From assembly GCA_020744425.1 (NCBI GenBank), contig JAGMUV010000003.1, positions 806,001 to 870,000 of the forward strand: DNA of 64,000 nucleotides, written 5' to 3'. This DNA comes from Dactylonectria macrodidyma. Lineage: Eukaryota > Ascomycota > Sordariomycetes > Hypocreales > Nectriaceae. How positions within the stretch are numbered: position 1 is the first letter of the stretch; each line of letters starts with the position of its first letter. Shown in pieces: positions 1-10,875 of this stretch. The position numbers and the translations under genes are program-made. The notes under the pieces are model-generated. The model saw nothing but the letters and a program-made list of their open reading frames with translations, searched no databases and was not told where the DNA came from.

Positions 1-407
1 TCCGAGCCGCGGCGTACGTCTCGACCGCTGGAATGACCTCCAGCGCCAGTTTCCCCGGCTTCAATCGCTGACTTCCGCCACAGAAGCGACCCGCGAGGAG
101 ATGCGCGAAGCCCGCCTCCCGCTCGCCTACCGAGACAGCTGCGCCCACCTCTTGATCCCTCTCAACAAGTGCCGGAGGGATACTTGGTACGCTCCTTGGA
201 AGTGCACGGTAAGTTTCCCGCTGGGTTATGCGCCTGTGGCCGCACCGGGCTCCCTCTTGCGAGGCCGACGAGGACAAAACGCTCACGCCAAGGAATGGTT
301 AGGACGAGCGACACGGTTACGAGAAATGCCAATATGTCGAGTTCAAGAAGCGAGTCGCCAAAATGGAGGAGTTGAGGGAGTCAAAGGATGGTGCGCGATC
401 CAACTAA
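1..407 (+). CDS. NDUFB7: NADH:ubiquinone oxidoreductase B18 subunit (NDUFB7-like), 5' end outside window
   Basis: Accessory subunit of mitochondrial complex I. Three exon pieces are visible: 1-13, 84-208 and 303-407 (stop TAA 405-407). The introns are 14-83 (GTACGT donor, CTGAC branch, CACAG acceptor) and 209-302 (GTAAGT donor, GGTTAG acceptor). The joined pieces total 243 nt, exactly 81 codons. The visible protein carries the family hallmark, a twin CX9C motif: DSCAHLLIPLNKC, and a second pair with nine residues between KC and KC spanning the last splice junction. A lysine-rich C-terminus follows (EFKKRVAKMEEL). These cysteines normally form two disulfides in the intermembrane space after Mia40-type import. 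Usual family length is about 85-100 residues, so only a few N-terminal residues should lie before the window. The first exon piece is short, so the first intron is less certain than the second. Confidence 0.88.
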
Positions 408-2903
408 GATGGACTCACCGAAGCATGGCGGCCGACTGGACGGATTGTACATATACAACTGTGTAAGGAATGGGAATAGAGGCTTCCACCAAGAAGAATA
501 TGCGGGCCCAAACAGAGTGAACGACTGAGTTGGCGTAACGTGTGCTAACCGCAGGAGTGCCCTCGGGATGCCGTAGGGCATCAAATGGCTGGTATGGGAG
601 GTTCTGCTAGTGCGTCTGGGATCCAATGGTTGAAGGATGACAAGTCATACCGCCCGAAGGATGCTGACGACAGCTGCGTTTGAGGTGGCTGACAATTACC
701 AATCGAATGGATGTATGTCATGGGACTGTGGCAAGCAACGAGAACGAGACAACTAGGACGGGATTCCTCCAGCGCCGAACACCAATAGGAGCCCAACGTT
801 GATGAACAGGAAGATTCCACGATGGACGGGCCTTTCCCCCCGAAACAATGGTACCAGCGGAGACGAAAAATCAAGTTGTCAGTTTCGTCGACAAACCTTT
901 TGAACGAAACCTCGAGGGTTAAGAAAGAAGGTGTCCATTAAAGACAGGCATCATCATACGAGCGAAGCACTGCCCAGGAACTCATCGCATGGCTTTGGTG
1001 AACTCAGCGGGAAGAGCCGCAAGAGATTGAGGCTCTGCGTGAAACGTCAGATCCATCCCATATGAGGGACTCGTGGCATCAGAGGAGCCTGGTGGGAGAA
1101 GCTGCATTGTCAACGAGACGCCAATGGGAGCAGCAGGTTGACGAGGAAAGCACATCTAGAACGACCAAGTTGACGTGATTCATGCCGGCATTGACTGATG
1201 CCGGTCGTGAATATGACCGGTCAACATTGTTACCGGCCATGATTGGGACCGGTCGTGATACCGGTCGTGATGCCGGTCGCAGAGTGCCTTGGCATCAAAA
1301 CCTGACGGGAACCGGACGATGAGAATAGCAACCCAAGGCCCAAACGACAGGGTTGATATCAACTATGTGCTAATAGTTAAAATATAGAGGAGGTTCGAGC
1401 AGAGCCTCCTGTGAGGTGCCCCACCGACGAGAGCCGCACGACGAGTGATGGGCGTACATGGAGGGGATCACGGGCGGAATTTAGTGGACTGACAGGGTGA
1501 CAACAGTGGGACGTCATGGTCCATTGTGAATAGCGTCGCAGTCGTGACCACACAGATGATGAGTCTGCCGGTTCCGTGACTGATGATATCCGGTCCTGAC
1601 ACGAAAGCAGTGGAGGCCAATTACCGGCCAAAAGCAAGACTGCGGCATCGGGCTCTGCATTAGGCTCTGCATCGGGTTGACGGCCAGCAGGTATATAATG
1701 AGCATGCCCGCCCGGCAATTTAGTCTAGCGGGATCGGAACATAGGCATCAGAGATCGTGGAAGCAGTACGACTGCTGTGGGAGTAGCACTACCCATATAT
1801 CCCGTCTCTCTGACTAACCCAGATGGGTTGAGGCAGACTGGGCCAGCAACCCTTCCCAATGCACCACCAGGTATGCCAGCGCGGTTGCACAGCTGACTGA
1901 CTCTGCTCGAAGATCTACGCGATGGTGCAAAGGGACCGCGTTTCGATGTGTCCATGCTGAACGCGGTCCGTTGACACAGACTCCGCCGCTTGGATATCCT
2001 TCCTGCCAGGATCGAGGCACCGTGCATCGCCGTCGTCATCTTCACCGCGAATACCCGAGGTTGAAGGCGACAGGAACACATTTCATGACACCGCCAAGGC
2101 CAATCTGAGCGAAACCGATCGTCATCACTATGCCGTTAGCGTGTCCGAGCCAACATGCTGATTTTGGGACCTCGGCGTTACCTCCGACTCAGAACACGTG
2201 CATCCTTTTGCCAAGTTCTCGTTTCACTTTGATTCCGAGAGGATGAAGAGCTTCCGGCTCGCTTGCAGAGGGATAGAAGCCACAGGCCGAATCCCATGTA
2301 AGTCCTCAGCCCCGTCACTCGGCATGTGGCTTGGGCAAGGCGAATCGTCGACATGGGGCCACACGGTGTGATTATCATATCAGATCAGATCCACCAGGCT
2401 GGGCCCCCGGCCTTGAGGCTCTTTTCGCGGCTCCATTTGTCGGGTCCAAGGTTACGGGCGTGGAACTGACCCACCACTTACAACAGCCGGCATTAGCAAA
2501 CTCTTATTCAACGACGGTCCACAATTGCCGTAGGAGCAGCATGGAGCAGGCATCTCACCTACCACTGCTTCTTGGCACTCCTACTTGGCACTCCAAACTC
2601 GGACTCTTTGTGGATTTTCCACTCCGGAATGGCCGTGACCCAATTATGCACCAAACGGCCCAAGAACAGTGGAGAAATGACACAATACTTTGAACACCGT
2701 TTCACAGTCACAGGACATGGTTGGGCACGGCGGTGATGGTGTGGAACCACTATTCGAATTCTCTTATATAACATTTTGGTCGGAACCCGGCCAAATGACG
2801 CATATACATACACTAGTAAAATCGCTCAGTCTTGGAAATTGGCTAAGGGCAATATTTCACAGGGGGAACATAGGGAAAAACGGAGGGCGTGTCTACGCCA
2901 GGC
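408..2903. other. Intergenic region between convergent genes; no gene supported
   Basis: About 2.5 kb between the 3' ends of the complex I subunit gene and the permease gene. Open frames here are short, overlap one another on both strands and show no recognisable domain or consistent splice signals. It holds a cluster of CCGGTC-containing short repeats near 1194-1280. The part next to 2900 presumably includes the permease 3' UTR. Confidence 0.6.
1194..1280. repeat. Cluster of CCGGTC(GTGAT) short repeats
   Basis: The hexamer CCGGTC occurs five times in about 80 bp, three of them followed by GTGA, with a related ACCGGCC between. Similar pieces recur near 1567-1630. The pattern could be degenerate microsatellite or a binding-site cluster; nothing decides between these. 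Confidence 0.6.
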
Positions 2904-4470
2904 TCAGAACAGGGCGTTGTCGCCACAGTCGAACACGCCCTGCACCGAACTGTCGTCCGAGTTCATGAGGTCGATCAGCTCGGTGATGGACGACCAAAGG
3001 CCAGCGCCATTAATGAAGAGGGAGATGATGATGAGAAAAGCGTTGACGCCGGCCAGGGTGATCTTCTTCCAGCCGTTGAACTTGACGTCCCAGTTGTTAT
3101 GAAACCAGAAGATGCCGCTCAGGCCAAAGGTGAACCACGAAATGGTGGTGGCCGAGGCAATGGACAGGATCGAATCGAAGACGGGGATGGCGTTGGAGAG
3201 GAGGAAGCAGAGGATCCAGAAGACGGTGACAATGGTCATCCAGATGGACCACGAGCGAGTGGTATTAGCCGTCATCTCGTGCGTCAGCTTAAAGTGCTTC
3301 ATGACCTCGACGTAGCAGTACTTGATTCCGGTGTGGCCAAAGGCAAGACCGGTCGAGTAGACGGCGGGCAGGGCAATGCCGTAGGCGATCTGAGCCATGG
3401 TGTGGGGAGCAGAACCGAGGGCGGGCGAGACAGTGTACTCGCCAGCGAGGCAGTAGATGGCGATGGCGACGAGGGTGTAGAAGCCAATGGACGACACCTC
3501 GAGGCAAGCCAGGGCGAAGTTGAAGTCCTTGACGGGGTCAATCATCTCAGCCATGTATCCGACCTATATGTCTTTGGTTAGTATTCTTTGCTTACATTGA
3601 AGGTGGAGGATCAGGGATACTCACAAAGTTGATGTTACCGGAGTAGGCGTAGCAGATCTTGAGACAGGCGTTGAGACCCTCGCGGAAGCTGGGGTTACCG
3701 ACAACCTTGATCTGCTTGTGCCAGTCCGCGGGAGCATCTGAGGGTTCGCTGACACCCAGGCTGATCATGACGATGAGGGCGGCGGCGATGACACTGATGC
3801 AGCAGGGCAGACCGCTCTGGGAGACAAATTTGGCAGTACGCGGCGCGCAGAGGATCCAGCAGCCGAGGCAGCCGATGCCAATATAGCCGACGGTGCAGAG
3901 CGAGTGGCCCGAGATGGTGTTGAAGGCAATGGACAGGGTGACGGAGGCCGAGGCGGCGGTCATAATGACCTGGATGAGCAGGCCAACTCCGGCCACGGCT
4001 TCAAAGGAAGGACCTCCGACAACTCTGGCCATTTCTACGACGTTGAGAACATGTTGGTGGCGGGCGTAGAATTGCTTGAGGATATAGGCGGTATACCACG
4101 AAAGGCCACCGATTCCGAGGATGGCGATCACACCAGGAACAATACCAAACACTTTCAGAACACCGGGAAGCGACAACACACCCAAACCAACTTGGTTAGT
4201 CAACAAAGCTGGAGTTTCAATAATTAGTATGAAGCTGTCAATGTGGGAGTTGGAAGACATGCCGAAGACAGTATCCCACTTTGTCATGGTGCGGAAGTTC
4301 TTGCTACCCTCGCCACCGCCGAAGCCATTATCGGCGACCCTGCCAGGCTGGAGATCGATACCGGTGGCCTTTTCGTTGTCAATTTTCTCCTTGCTGTTGG
4401 TTTTGCTGGAGTCGAAGCCCTGGTCTGAGGGGTATATGGCGTTGTTCGCCTCTTGCGAGTAGGCAGCCAT
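2904..4470 (-). CDS. Amino acid permease, AAAP family (N amino acid transport system type)
   Basis: Plasma-membrane amino acid/proton symporter of the Aa_trans family, most like the fungal N-system (Neurospora mtr) group. Exons on the minus strand are 4470-4263, 4208-3625 and 3563-2904, 1452 nt in all, giving 483 residues. The first intron (4262-4209, 54 nt) starts GCATGT and ends CCAG, so it is a GC-AG intron with a CTAAT branch. The second (3624-3564) is GTGAGT...ATATAG with a CTAAC branch. Splicing out the first intron gives WDTVFALLTNQVGLGVLSLP, the usual start of helix 1, which supports that junction. About eleven hydrophobic segments follow, with GVGLLIQVIM and the conserved CVPRT-like CAPRTAKFVSQSG. 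The hydrophilic N-terminus (about 65 residues) is typical of fungal members. Substrate range cannot be read from the sequence. An AT-rich TATA-like stretch lies about 185 nt upstream. Confidence 0.92.
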
Positions 4471-7400
4471 GATGGGTGGTTTTCTCTGTCGAAGCCTTTG
4501 AAGACAGGTAGTTTATAAGAGCTGCAAGAGGATTGGCAGACTCGTGGCGTTAGAGAATGAAGAGGGCGAATGCAGAAGAGGAGGAGGTCGAGGAGGGAGG
4601 AGATGGAGAGGTGGGTGGAAGAGATAGACTTCTTTGATGTTAACCACGACAATATATATATAGATATCAACAATAGTGAGGCGGCAGGGAAGAAGTGAGG
4701 AGAGCAAGAGAGGAGCAGGCGAGAAGCTCAGAATTCCCTCTCGACGCTCCACGATGATCCTAGTCCGTAGACGTTTCTGGGGCGGTGTCCCTCTCCAGGC
4801 GGCAAACCCGTGAGCGCATCTCCATTGCCCTAATAGGATGGCTAGACCATTTCAAATGGGGCAGAGGCATTTGCACCAAAGCAATCTCCCCATGGTGGAG
4901 CGACGCGGAGCGGACCCCGTTGGCAAGACTCGGGGCGAGGACTGAGGAGAGAGTAAAAGCTCGGCCGCCCGGGGATCAAGGGATATGGGGACCGTCGTCT
5001 TGGATATCCTTGGAGCCTTTCTTGATGGAACATGTGTGGATGCTAGTCTTTTTTGCCGCGCTGGGCATTGATCTTTTTGGGCCCTTACATCTCTCGCCGT
5101 GTCAGGTCATTGGAGCCCCAATGAAAGGTTGCCGACGCCGACTCTGGAGAATGGCTGCCTTCTTCTCCATGGGGGGCCAGGGGGGCAAGGAACAAATTGG
5201 GACGCGAGGATCCGAATGGGCCGTGGGGGATGGGGGACGAAGCTGATCCATTCCAGAAGCCGTGATGTTACGTACTGGGACGAGTGCTTGGCCCGGCCCG
5301 GCCGTCATCCTGGAGGTTTACGTCCGGCCCGGTCTAAACGTAGCCCGAGATTTGAAGAGTCGTTGAGCATTTGATGCCAGAGAGCCAGTTTGGCTGGTTG
5401 TGTTTATTTCGTTGCTCTGGTGATTTTTGACGCTGGCCGCGAGCCGTCTGTGGCCTTCGCAAAAACCACCTCCGAGCGCCGCGCCTGCTGTACAATGACG
5501 GACGAGGCGTCCGACCAGACGAACGTATATGGCGGTGGCAAAGAACCCTTTTCGAACAAGGGTCTTCCGAGACGCAAACTGGCGGAGCCGCACGGCGCCT
5601 TTTTTGGTGACGGCGGCAGGCGGCTCAGCGGAGATCGAAGGGATCCCAGCCAGTTGCTACGTATCCTCCTCCATCGTCGTCGTTAGAGCTGTGCCATTCC
5701 GAGGCTGACGGGTGGGCCACCATGACCCATCATTCATAGCCACTTAAGCACACCCAGGGCGGAGGGATCACTGCGGTAGGTGGAGGCGTGGGGCACTGAA
5801 AGGCAGGGACCTAGGAATCTGGGATGCGGCATTGCTTTGCACGCGAATGTTGCCCTCTGTTACCGCCGGCTCGGGATGGGAGGCAATTTTGGGACGGATG
5901 AGTAAAAGAAAGGGATCCATCATGAATGGCCCATCAGGCATAATTCAGAATTCAGCAGCAAGCCAAGCTTGGCCGCGCATGACGGATGGGCGAGGTGTGC
6001 GTCCATCGTCCATCCTGGTTTGCCTAACTGGGACACAGTGACAGGGACGCAACCAATGGCAGACGCGCGGATTGCCATAAGAGAGATCCATCAGGGCATT
6101 GATGTAGGCGAGACGGGGGGCGTGCGTGTGGACAAGTCATCATCATGGGAAACACGAGAATCTTCATTTCTCACACTATTTCTGCCAAGCTCAACAGCGT
6201 GTTTCCTCGGTTTAGGACGAGCCAAACGGACGAAAAAGACGGGCATCATTGTCATCAGCCGTCTTTAGCCTCTGCCCACTTGGCGATTTGGGACCCCGTG
6301 TCAGAGAGTCAGTCTGGTACAATTTTGGACAACCCATCGCAGCGGCGACTTCTTTGCTGGCCCTGTCCCTGTCGACCTGATTGATGTCTTATAGGCCCAT
6401 GGATCCAAATCAACGTGCACACGGCCGAGATGAATCCACGCTTATGCATTTCGCATTGCCAGTCACACGCCTTGACGCCTTCTAGTCGTATTCTAGAAAC
6501 AAGCACGGAGCGGGCGAAAAAGAAAAGGTGCGAGTGCGAAATGGGCCGGTTTCACACCGGCGGCCCACCGGAGGAGGACGGACCCACCCGGAGACCCGTT
6601 GTTTGGACGTCGGTCGACGACTCCCGTGGCTCGACGCCGCCAAGCCGACAACAACCCAAGAAACGGGGCCGGGGGAAGCGTGGCTGTGGTCCGACTCGCG
6701 CGGTGGAGAAATGAACGCGGAATTGTGAAATAAAAAAGGTCTCCTTTTGCCAAGCCGCCTGCTCACCCTTCTCTCTGGGCTGTCTTTGGCCGCCCGGGTT
6801 GCTGCTGTGCGTGTTCCGGCGGGGACTTGCTGTAATCCTAGAATCCTCAATGTTCCGTACCATGATTCATTCGTCTGGAACATCATGACACGTCGATTCC
6901 ATCATCGGCGCCTCTCCAGCATTCTTACGTACAAACGTCCCGTCATCCCCGTCCTCCCCGTCCTCCCCATGGGACAAGTGCTGTTCCTCCAGCTCATCCT
7001 CAGGGGCCTCCAGCTTTCCCCATGGCGAAGACATTTCCTTGAGGGACTGACTGCAGAGCACCTACGGCGTCTTGGCTTGCGTCTAGTAGATAATACTGAA
7101 AGTCACACTCAAAACCTCCTCATGTGTTTTTCATTTTCACGTCTACGTTTACCAGCATTTGGTAGACGGGTAATAATTTATAGCATTTTGCTGCTCCTTT
7201 AAGGCTGAACACCTCATAGAGCTTGAAGAATTTTTTATCTGTACAGTACTGAATGATGCTGAAGTTTTGTGTCAATGGTCTACCCATGAGTGAGATGCGA
7301 AAAGTAGCAATGGACTCACTTGGCGGCGAAGGGTAATGATGGGACTTCATTCTATCCACATCAGCTACCAGACCAAGGCCTTCCTCCTGTAATTAAGACT

Positions 7401-7625
7401 GCCTTGCACGCCTTCCTGTTTCTATGGATTGGTTTGGTGAGCCTGAGGTCATTGTTCCTTCCCGTTGCAACTCTGGTCGGCTCCTGCCTTCCTGGTTGTC
7501 GTGACCACGGCGCACAGAATCGAGCAGCGCGCGTGGCATTCTTGCGAGCAGAAAACCCAGACATATTTACAAACCTCTCCCAGTCTATCCCATCCATCAT
7601 CAAGTAATTCATCCAAACACCCAAG
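4471..7625. other. Intergenic region; permease promoter and nothing else supported
   Basis: About 3.1 kb upstream of the permease. Pyrimidine-rich DNA close to 4500-4750 fits a promoter or 5' UTR of the minus-strand gene. The rest has only short overlapping frames on both strands, without domains or convincing introns. Homopolymer and low-complexity stretches occur but no mobile element was recognised. Confidence 0.55.
4651..4667 (-). promoter_or_regulatory. TATA-like stretch upstream of the amino acid permease
   Basis: An AATATATATATAGATAT run on the plus strand reads as an alternating TATA box on the minus strand, about 185 nt before the permease ATG. It is the only strongly AT-rich element in the near promoter. 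Spacing is long but possible for a fungal 5' UTR. Confidence 0.4.
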
Positions 7626-7852
7626 ATGGAAGCTCCCACCATGTCATTTGACGATGAATCTGCAGCTTGGTGGTTATCGGACCACGACGCACTGGAAGTT
7701 CGACCAGAGAATGGCCCTTCTGCCTCGGCCATAGTTTTGGAGGGAATCGTCTCCGTCGTTTTCGCATCTAAGTATTATCGAGCATCGTGTGAGTTACTCC
7801 TCAGTGCCATGCTCCTTATCCAACCATTGACATGTATTTAGACACACGGTGA
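7626..7852 (+). CDS. Possible small two-exon gene, 57 residues, no known family
   Basis: Weak candidate. An ATG at 7626 follows a CA-rich stretch resembling a fungal 5' UTR. Exon one (7626-7788) is open, then a GTGAGT donor, a TTGAC-like branch and a TTTAG acceptor define a 53-nt intron (7789-7841). The second exon adds only three codons before TGA; total 174 nt, in frame. The peptide has an acidic N-terminus (FDDES) and a hydrophobic middle (ASAIVLEGIVSVVFA), possibly a membrane or amphipathic segment. I recognise no family. It could be a real small protein or a chance frame with a chance intron. Confidence 0.3.
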
Positions 7853-10800
7853 CAGTCCAATGGCGAAAATGCTTCCCTGGCCAGACGGAGTTTTGCTGAC
7901 CCAAATCATCATGCCTAATCAGGGCCCTCTCTTCACTCCTCTGCCTGCCGCCGCCGCTGCTGGTACTCAATCTTGGACCCCGGGCTCGCCGGAGGGATAC
8001 ACGGCGGGTCTCTCGGGCCCGGGCCGGTGATGGGTCTGCGAGGAGAGTCCCGTGCGAGTTGGCCATTAAACATTCTCCTTTTCTCTCTTTCTCTTTAGCA
8101 CGGTCACATATCGTCATGGCGCTACCGCGGCAGTCCCCCTTGTCCTTCCATCCGCACGCCTCACCGCGGCCTTCTCGCCGACTCCCATCCGAGAGTTGCC
8201 CTCAGCCTTGCCCGAGACAACAAGTGCCGCTTAGCTTTTCGCAGCTGCTTCTTTGGGCAAGCCTCATCTCGTCCACCATCCGCTCGTCTCTATCGACTCC
8301 CGCTTCCCTCCCGTCTCCCGTATTACCAGGGGGCCACGCACAGCATGCCATTCCGGTATCCGCTGCGGCTCTCCTCAAACTCACATATATTCCCACCACA
8401 AGCCGATTCCCCATGCCCTGCAACTGATGTCATTTTCATCCCAAGCCGACGATACGCGAGAGAGAGTGGTATTTGCGCGCTCGTTAGCTTTTGCCATGGC
8501 TCAACGTGAGGCATCCGTGCTCTCGGACCTAGGCGCAACCTTGTTCCTAGGAGGAAAGGGGCCTGCGGTATTTTGTGCATGAACTCGTTTGTGCTTGTCA
8601 ACGACTCCGCTCTTGGAGGAATCGTGCCATGGATTGTTGGTCACGATCTCCTCATTGTTACGGCTCTCACCTCCCAACGCCAATAAGCTTCCTACATCGC
8701 CGTCTATTGTTGCCAGCGTCACTCGGCTTTAGTGTCCTCTTCCAAACTAGGCCCGCAGGTTCTGTATAATAACGGGGGTCTAATATCAGAATCACACCGT
8801 CTGCATCTACGACGGGCGGAAACTAGCCGACGCTCTCCCATCATATCATCCTAAAGTTGCCAAGTCATCGTTGACCCCGTTACGGCTCCGCCGCGCAACG
8901 TTCATTACGAATTCTAGCCGGCTTTCTCCAGGGTGCCTGCTGATATTTGCAACCTTGCGTTGTCCGCGTTGTAACCACATTTGAGGGGATGTATGGGGTT
9001 GAAAGAATGCCAAGACGGCCCGTCGCCCGAGTTTGAGGTGCTACCCACCGCACTATCACTGGCATTGACGAAAGCAATGGTCAGCACGAGCCGTATAGAT
9101 ACTGTCTAGAGTAGTCATCTGCCCAGCCCTCTGACATAAACCATTGTCATCCCGAACTGTCATCAATGCGACTGTCTACAGAGGAGGCCTCGATTCGACA
9201 AACATGAAGCGGGTTCCGGGCACACTTTCCCCCTCGATTCCACGACGTAGGTGGGTAGTTCAGGGCTTAGATGTAGAAACAGCACCACACAGCAATTAGA
9301 AAGCCTGATAAGTCCCTCCCTTGGGCATCAAGATGTGTTGAAGGAATCCGAATGACCCGATCAGGCTGCAAGCCGGGTCTATCCGGTCGTGGGCAATTCT
9401 GGGATCTCAACAATCAACCGCACCAGAGTTTCCCCTGAGGCGTTCCGAATCGCCATAGATGGAGTCAAGTCAAGAAATGGCAATGATCTACGGCCATAGC
9501 TGGTCACCCTCCGTGTTGGACACCTCCCTGGAAACGTTGTATTGATGGCAACATCGACACCCCTACTTCGACAGCAGAGACGTTGCAACCAGCTGGACAG
9601 CCGACCTTGCTCCTTACCCTTGGTCGACATCCGTCTACTCCCTTTTCCAAGTCTGATACGGGATTCACACCCAGATGTCAGTACAAGACTTCTCTCCCAC
9701 AAGTGCTAGGGCCAGGTGGAGATATTTCTCTGGGCAATGAAGAGTTGCTTTCTTTGCTCAACCAACACCAGAAGTTCTCAAGTCCTGCAAGGCACTTGAA
9801 GCACAGCCTATCTGCGATCCAGGAGTCGATTGACAGTCTCCATTCGAGTTGGTAAATACACCTCCCCCTTTCACATGAGGATTGTGGTTCTAGAAAGAGT
9901 ATGACGCCGTCATAGGCTAGGTCATCGACTTCTACTAAACAGGAGAAACCGAAACGCATTGCTAAGATTCTCCCGGTACTTGTATCCCCATCTCTTAGTT
10001 GCTGAACATCTTCTAGTCTCTTGTTACGTCCTTATCGACCGATTCCCTTTTCCATTTGTCTCAATTGGCCCAATACCGAAAATACAGCATGCATCATAGA
10101 CCATTTTCGAAGACCGGGCGAATGATATACCTACATTAAGTCTAGCATTCGTTTGCGGTGCCATGCATTCACAGTTATTGCTCATGGGGCCTTGACTTGC
10201 ATTGCCAAACACTCTAGACCTCTGCCCTGAGATTAGTGCAATCCGCAGCAACTCTTGTCTTGTTTATTAGGCACCTAGAAACCCAATTAGGCCCTGACTC
10301 AGTGCAGTCGCCGCAGTAGAGTTGAGTCTGAATCAAGCATGATTCATCTTGACAAGATCTGCTTGGAGTTCCGAACATTCGACACACGCGACGATTCCCT
10401 CCCACGCTGAAAGCATGAGGCGTGAACGGTGGCAGAATGAGATAATTATTTCCAATACTTCCCATCAGCTCATTTTCCGCTCATCATTTAGAAGCATATA
10501 TTTATTTGTTAAAGTCCCCGGTCATTTGTCTACCTACTTCAGCACGGGCACTACTTTCCCATGGGTGGGAAGGGTGAAAAAGTGGCGCCCCAGTTCTAAT
10601 AATTGACGGCAATTATGTTCACAATTGGTGTCGCTCAGATTCAATTGGGATACCAGTCAATCATCTGTCGAAAATAATTCATTTGATTCAGATTTTTTAT
10701 GCTCAGTATTATTGCACCGGGATGAATTCTGCTTACGTTAACCTATCCAATTTGGCAGTCACAAATCGAGAAGTCTCGGGTAAGGCTCACCGCCCGGCTT

Positions 10801-10875
10801 ATGAGAAAAAACAACGTCGCGCATCATTGAAACGGCACCAACCTCGATCAAAATCATCGATCGAAGTCATCAGCA
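7853..10875. other. Intergenic region upstream of the terpene cyclase-like gene
   Basis: About 3 kb without a supported gene. One stretch, 9690-9852 (plus), reads like a protein fragment (polar, helical: NEELLSLLNQHQ, HLKHSLSAIQESIDSLHSS) and ends at a possible GTAAAT donor. No start, family or partner exon could be found, so it may be a gene relic. The sequence from about 10000 to 10875 is more AT-rich and should hold the promoter of the downstream gene. Confidence 0.5.

Noticed and set aside
2889..3581. 230-codon plus-strand frame opposite the permease
   Set aside because: Charged, repetitive composition (VDGGQGNAVGD) and exact antisense position show it is the shadow of the permease coding strand.
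4191..4262. Alternative 72-nt first intron of the permease ending at CCAAG
   Set aside because: Would delete the conserved LLTNQ residues; the 54-nt choice restores the family sequence.
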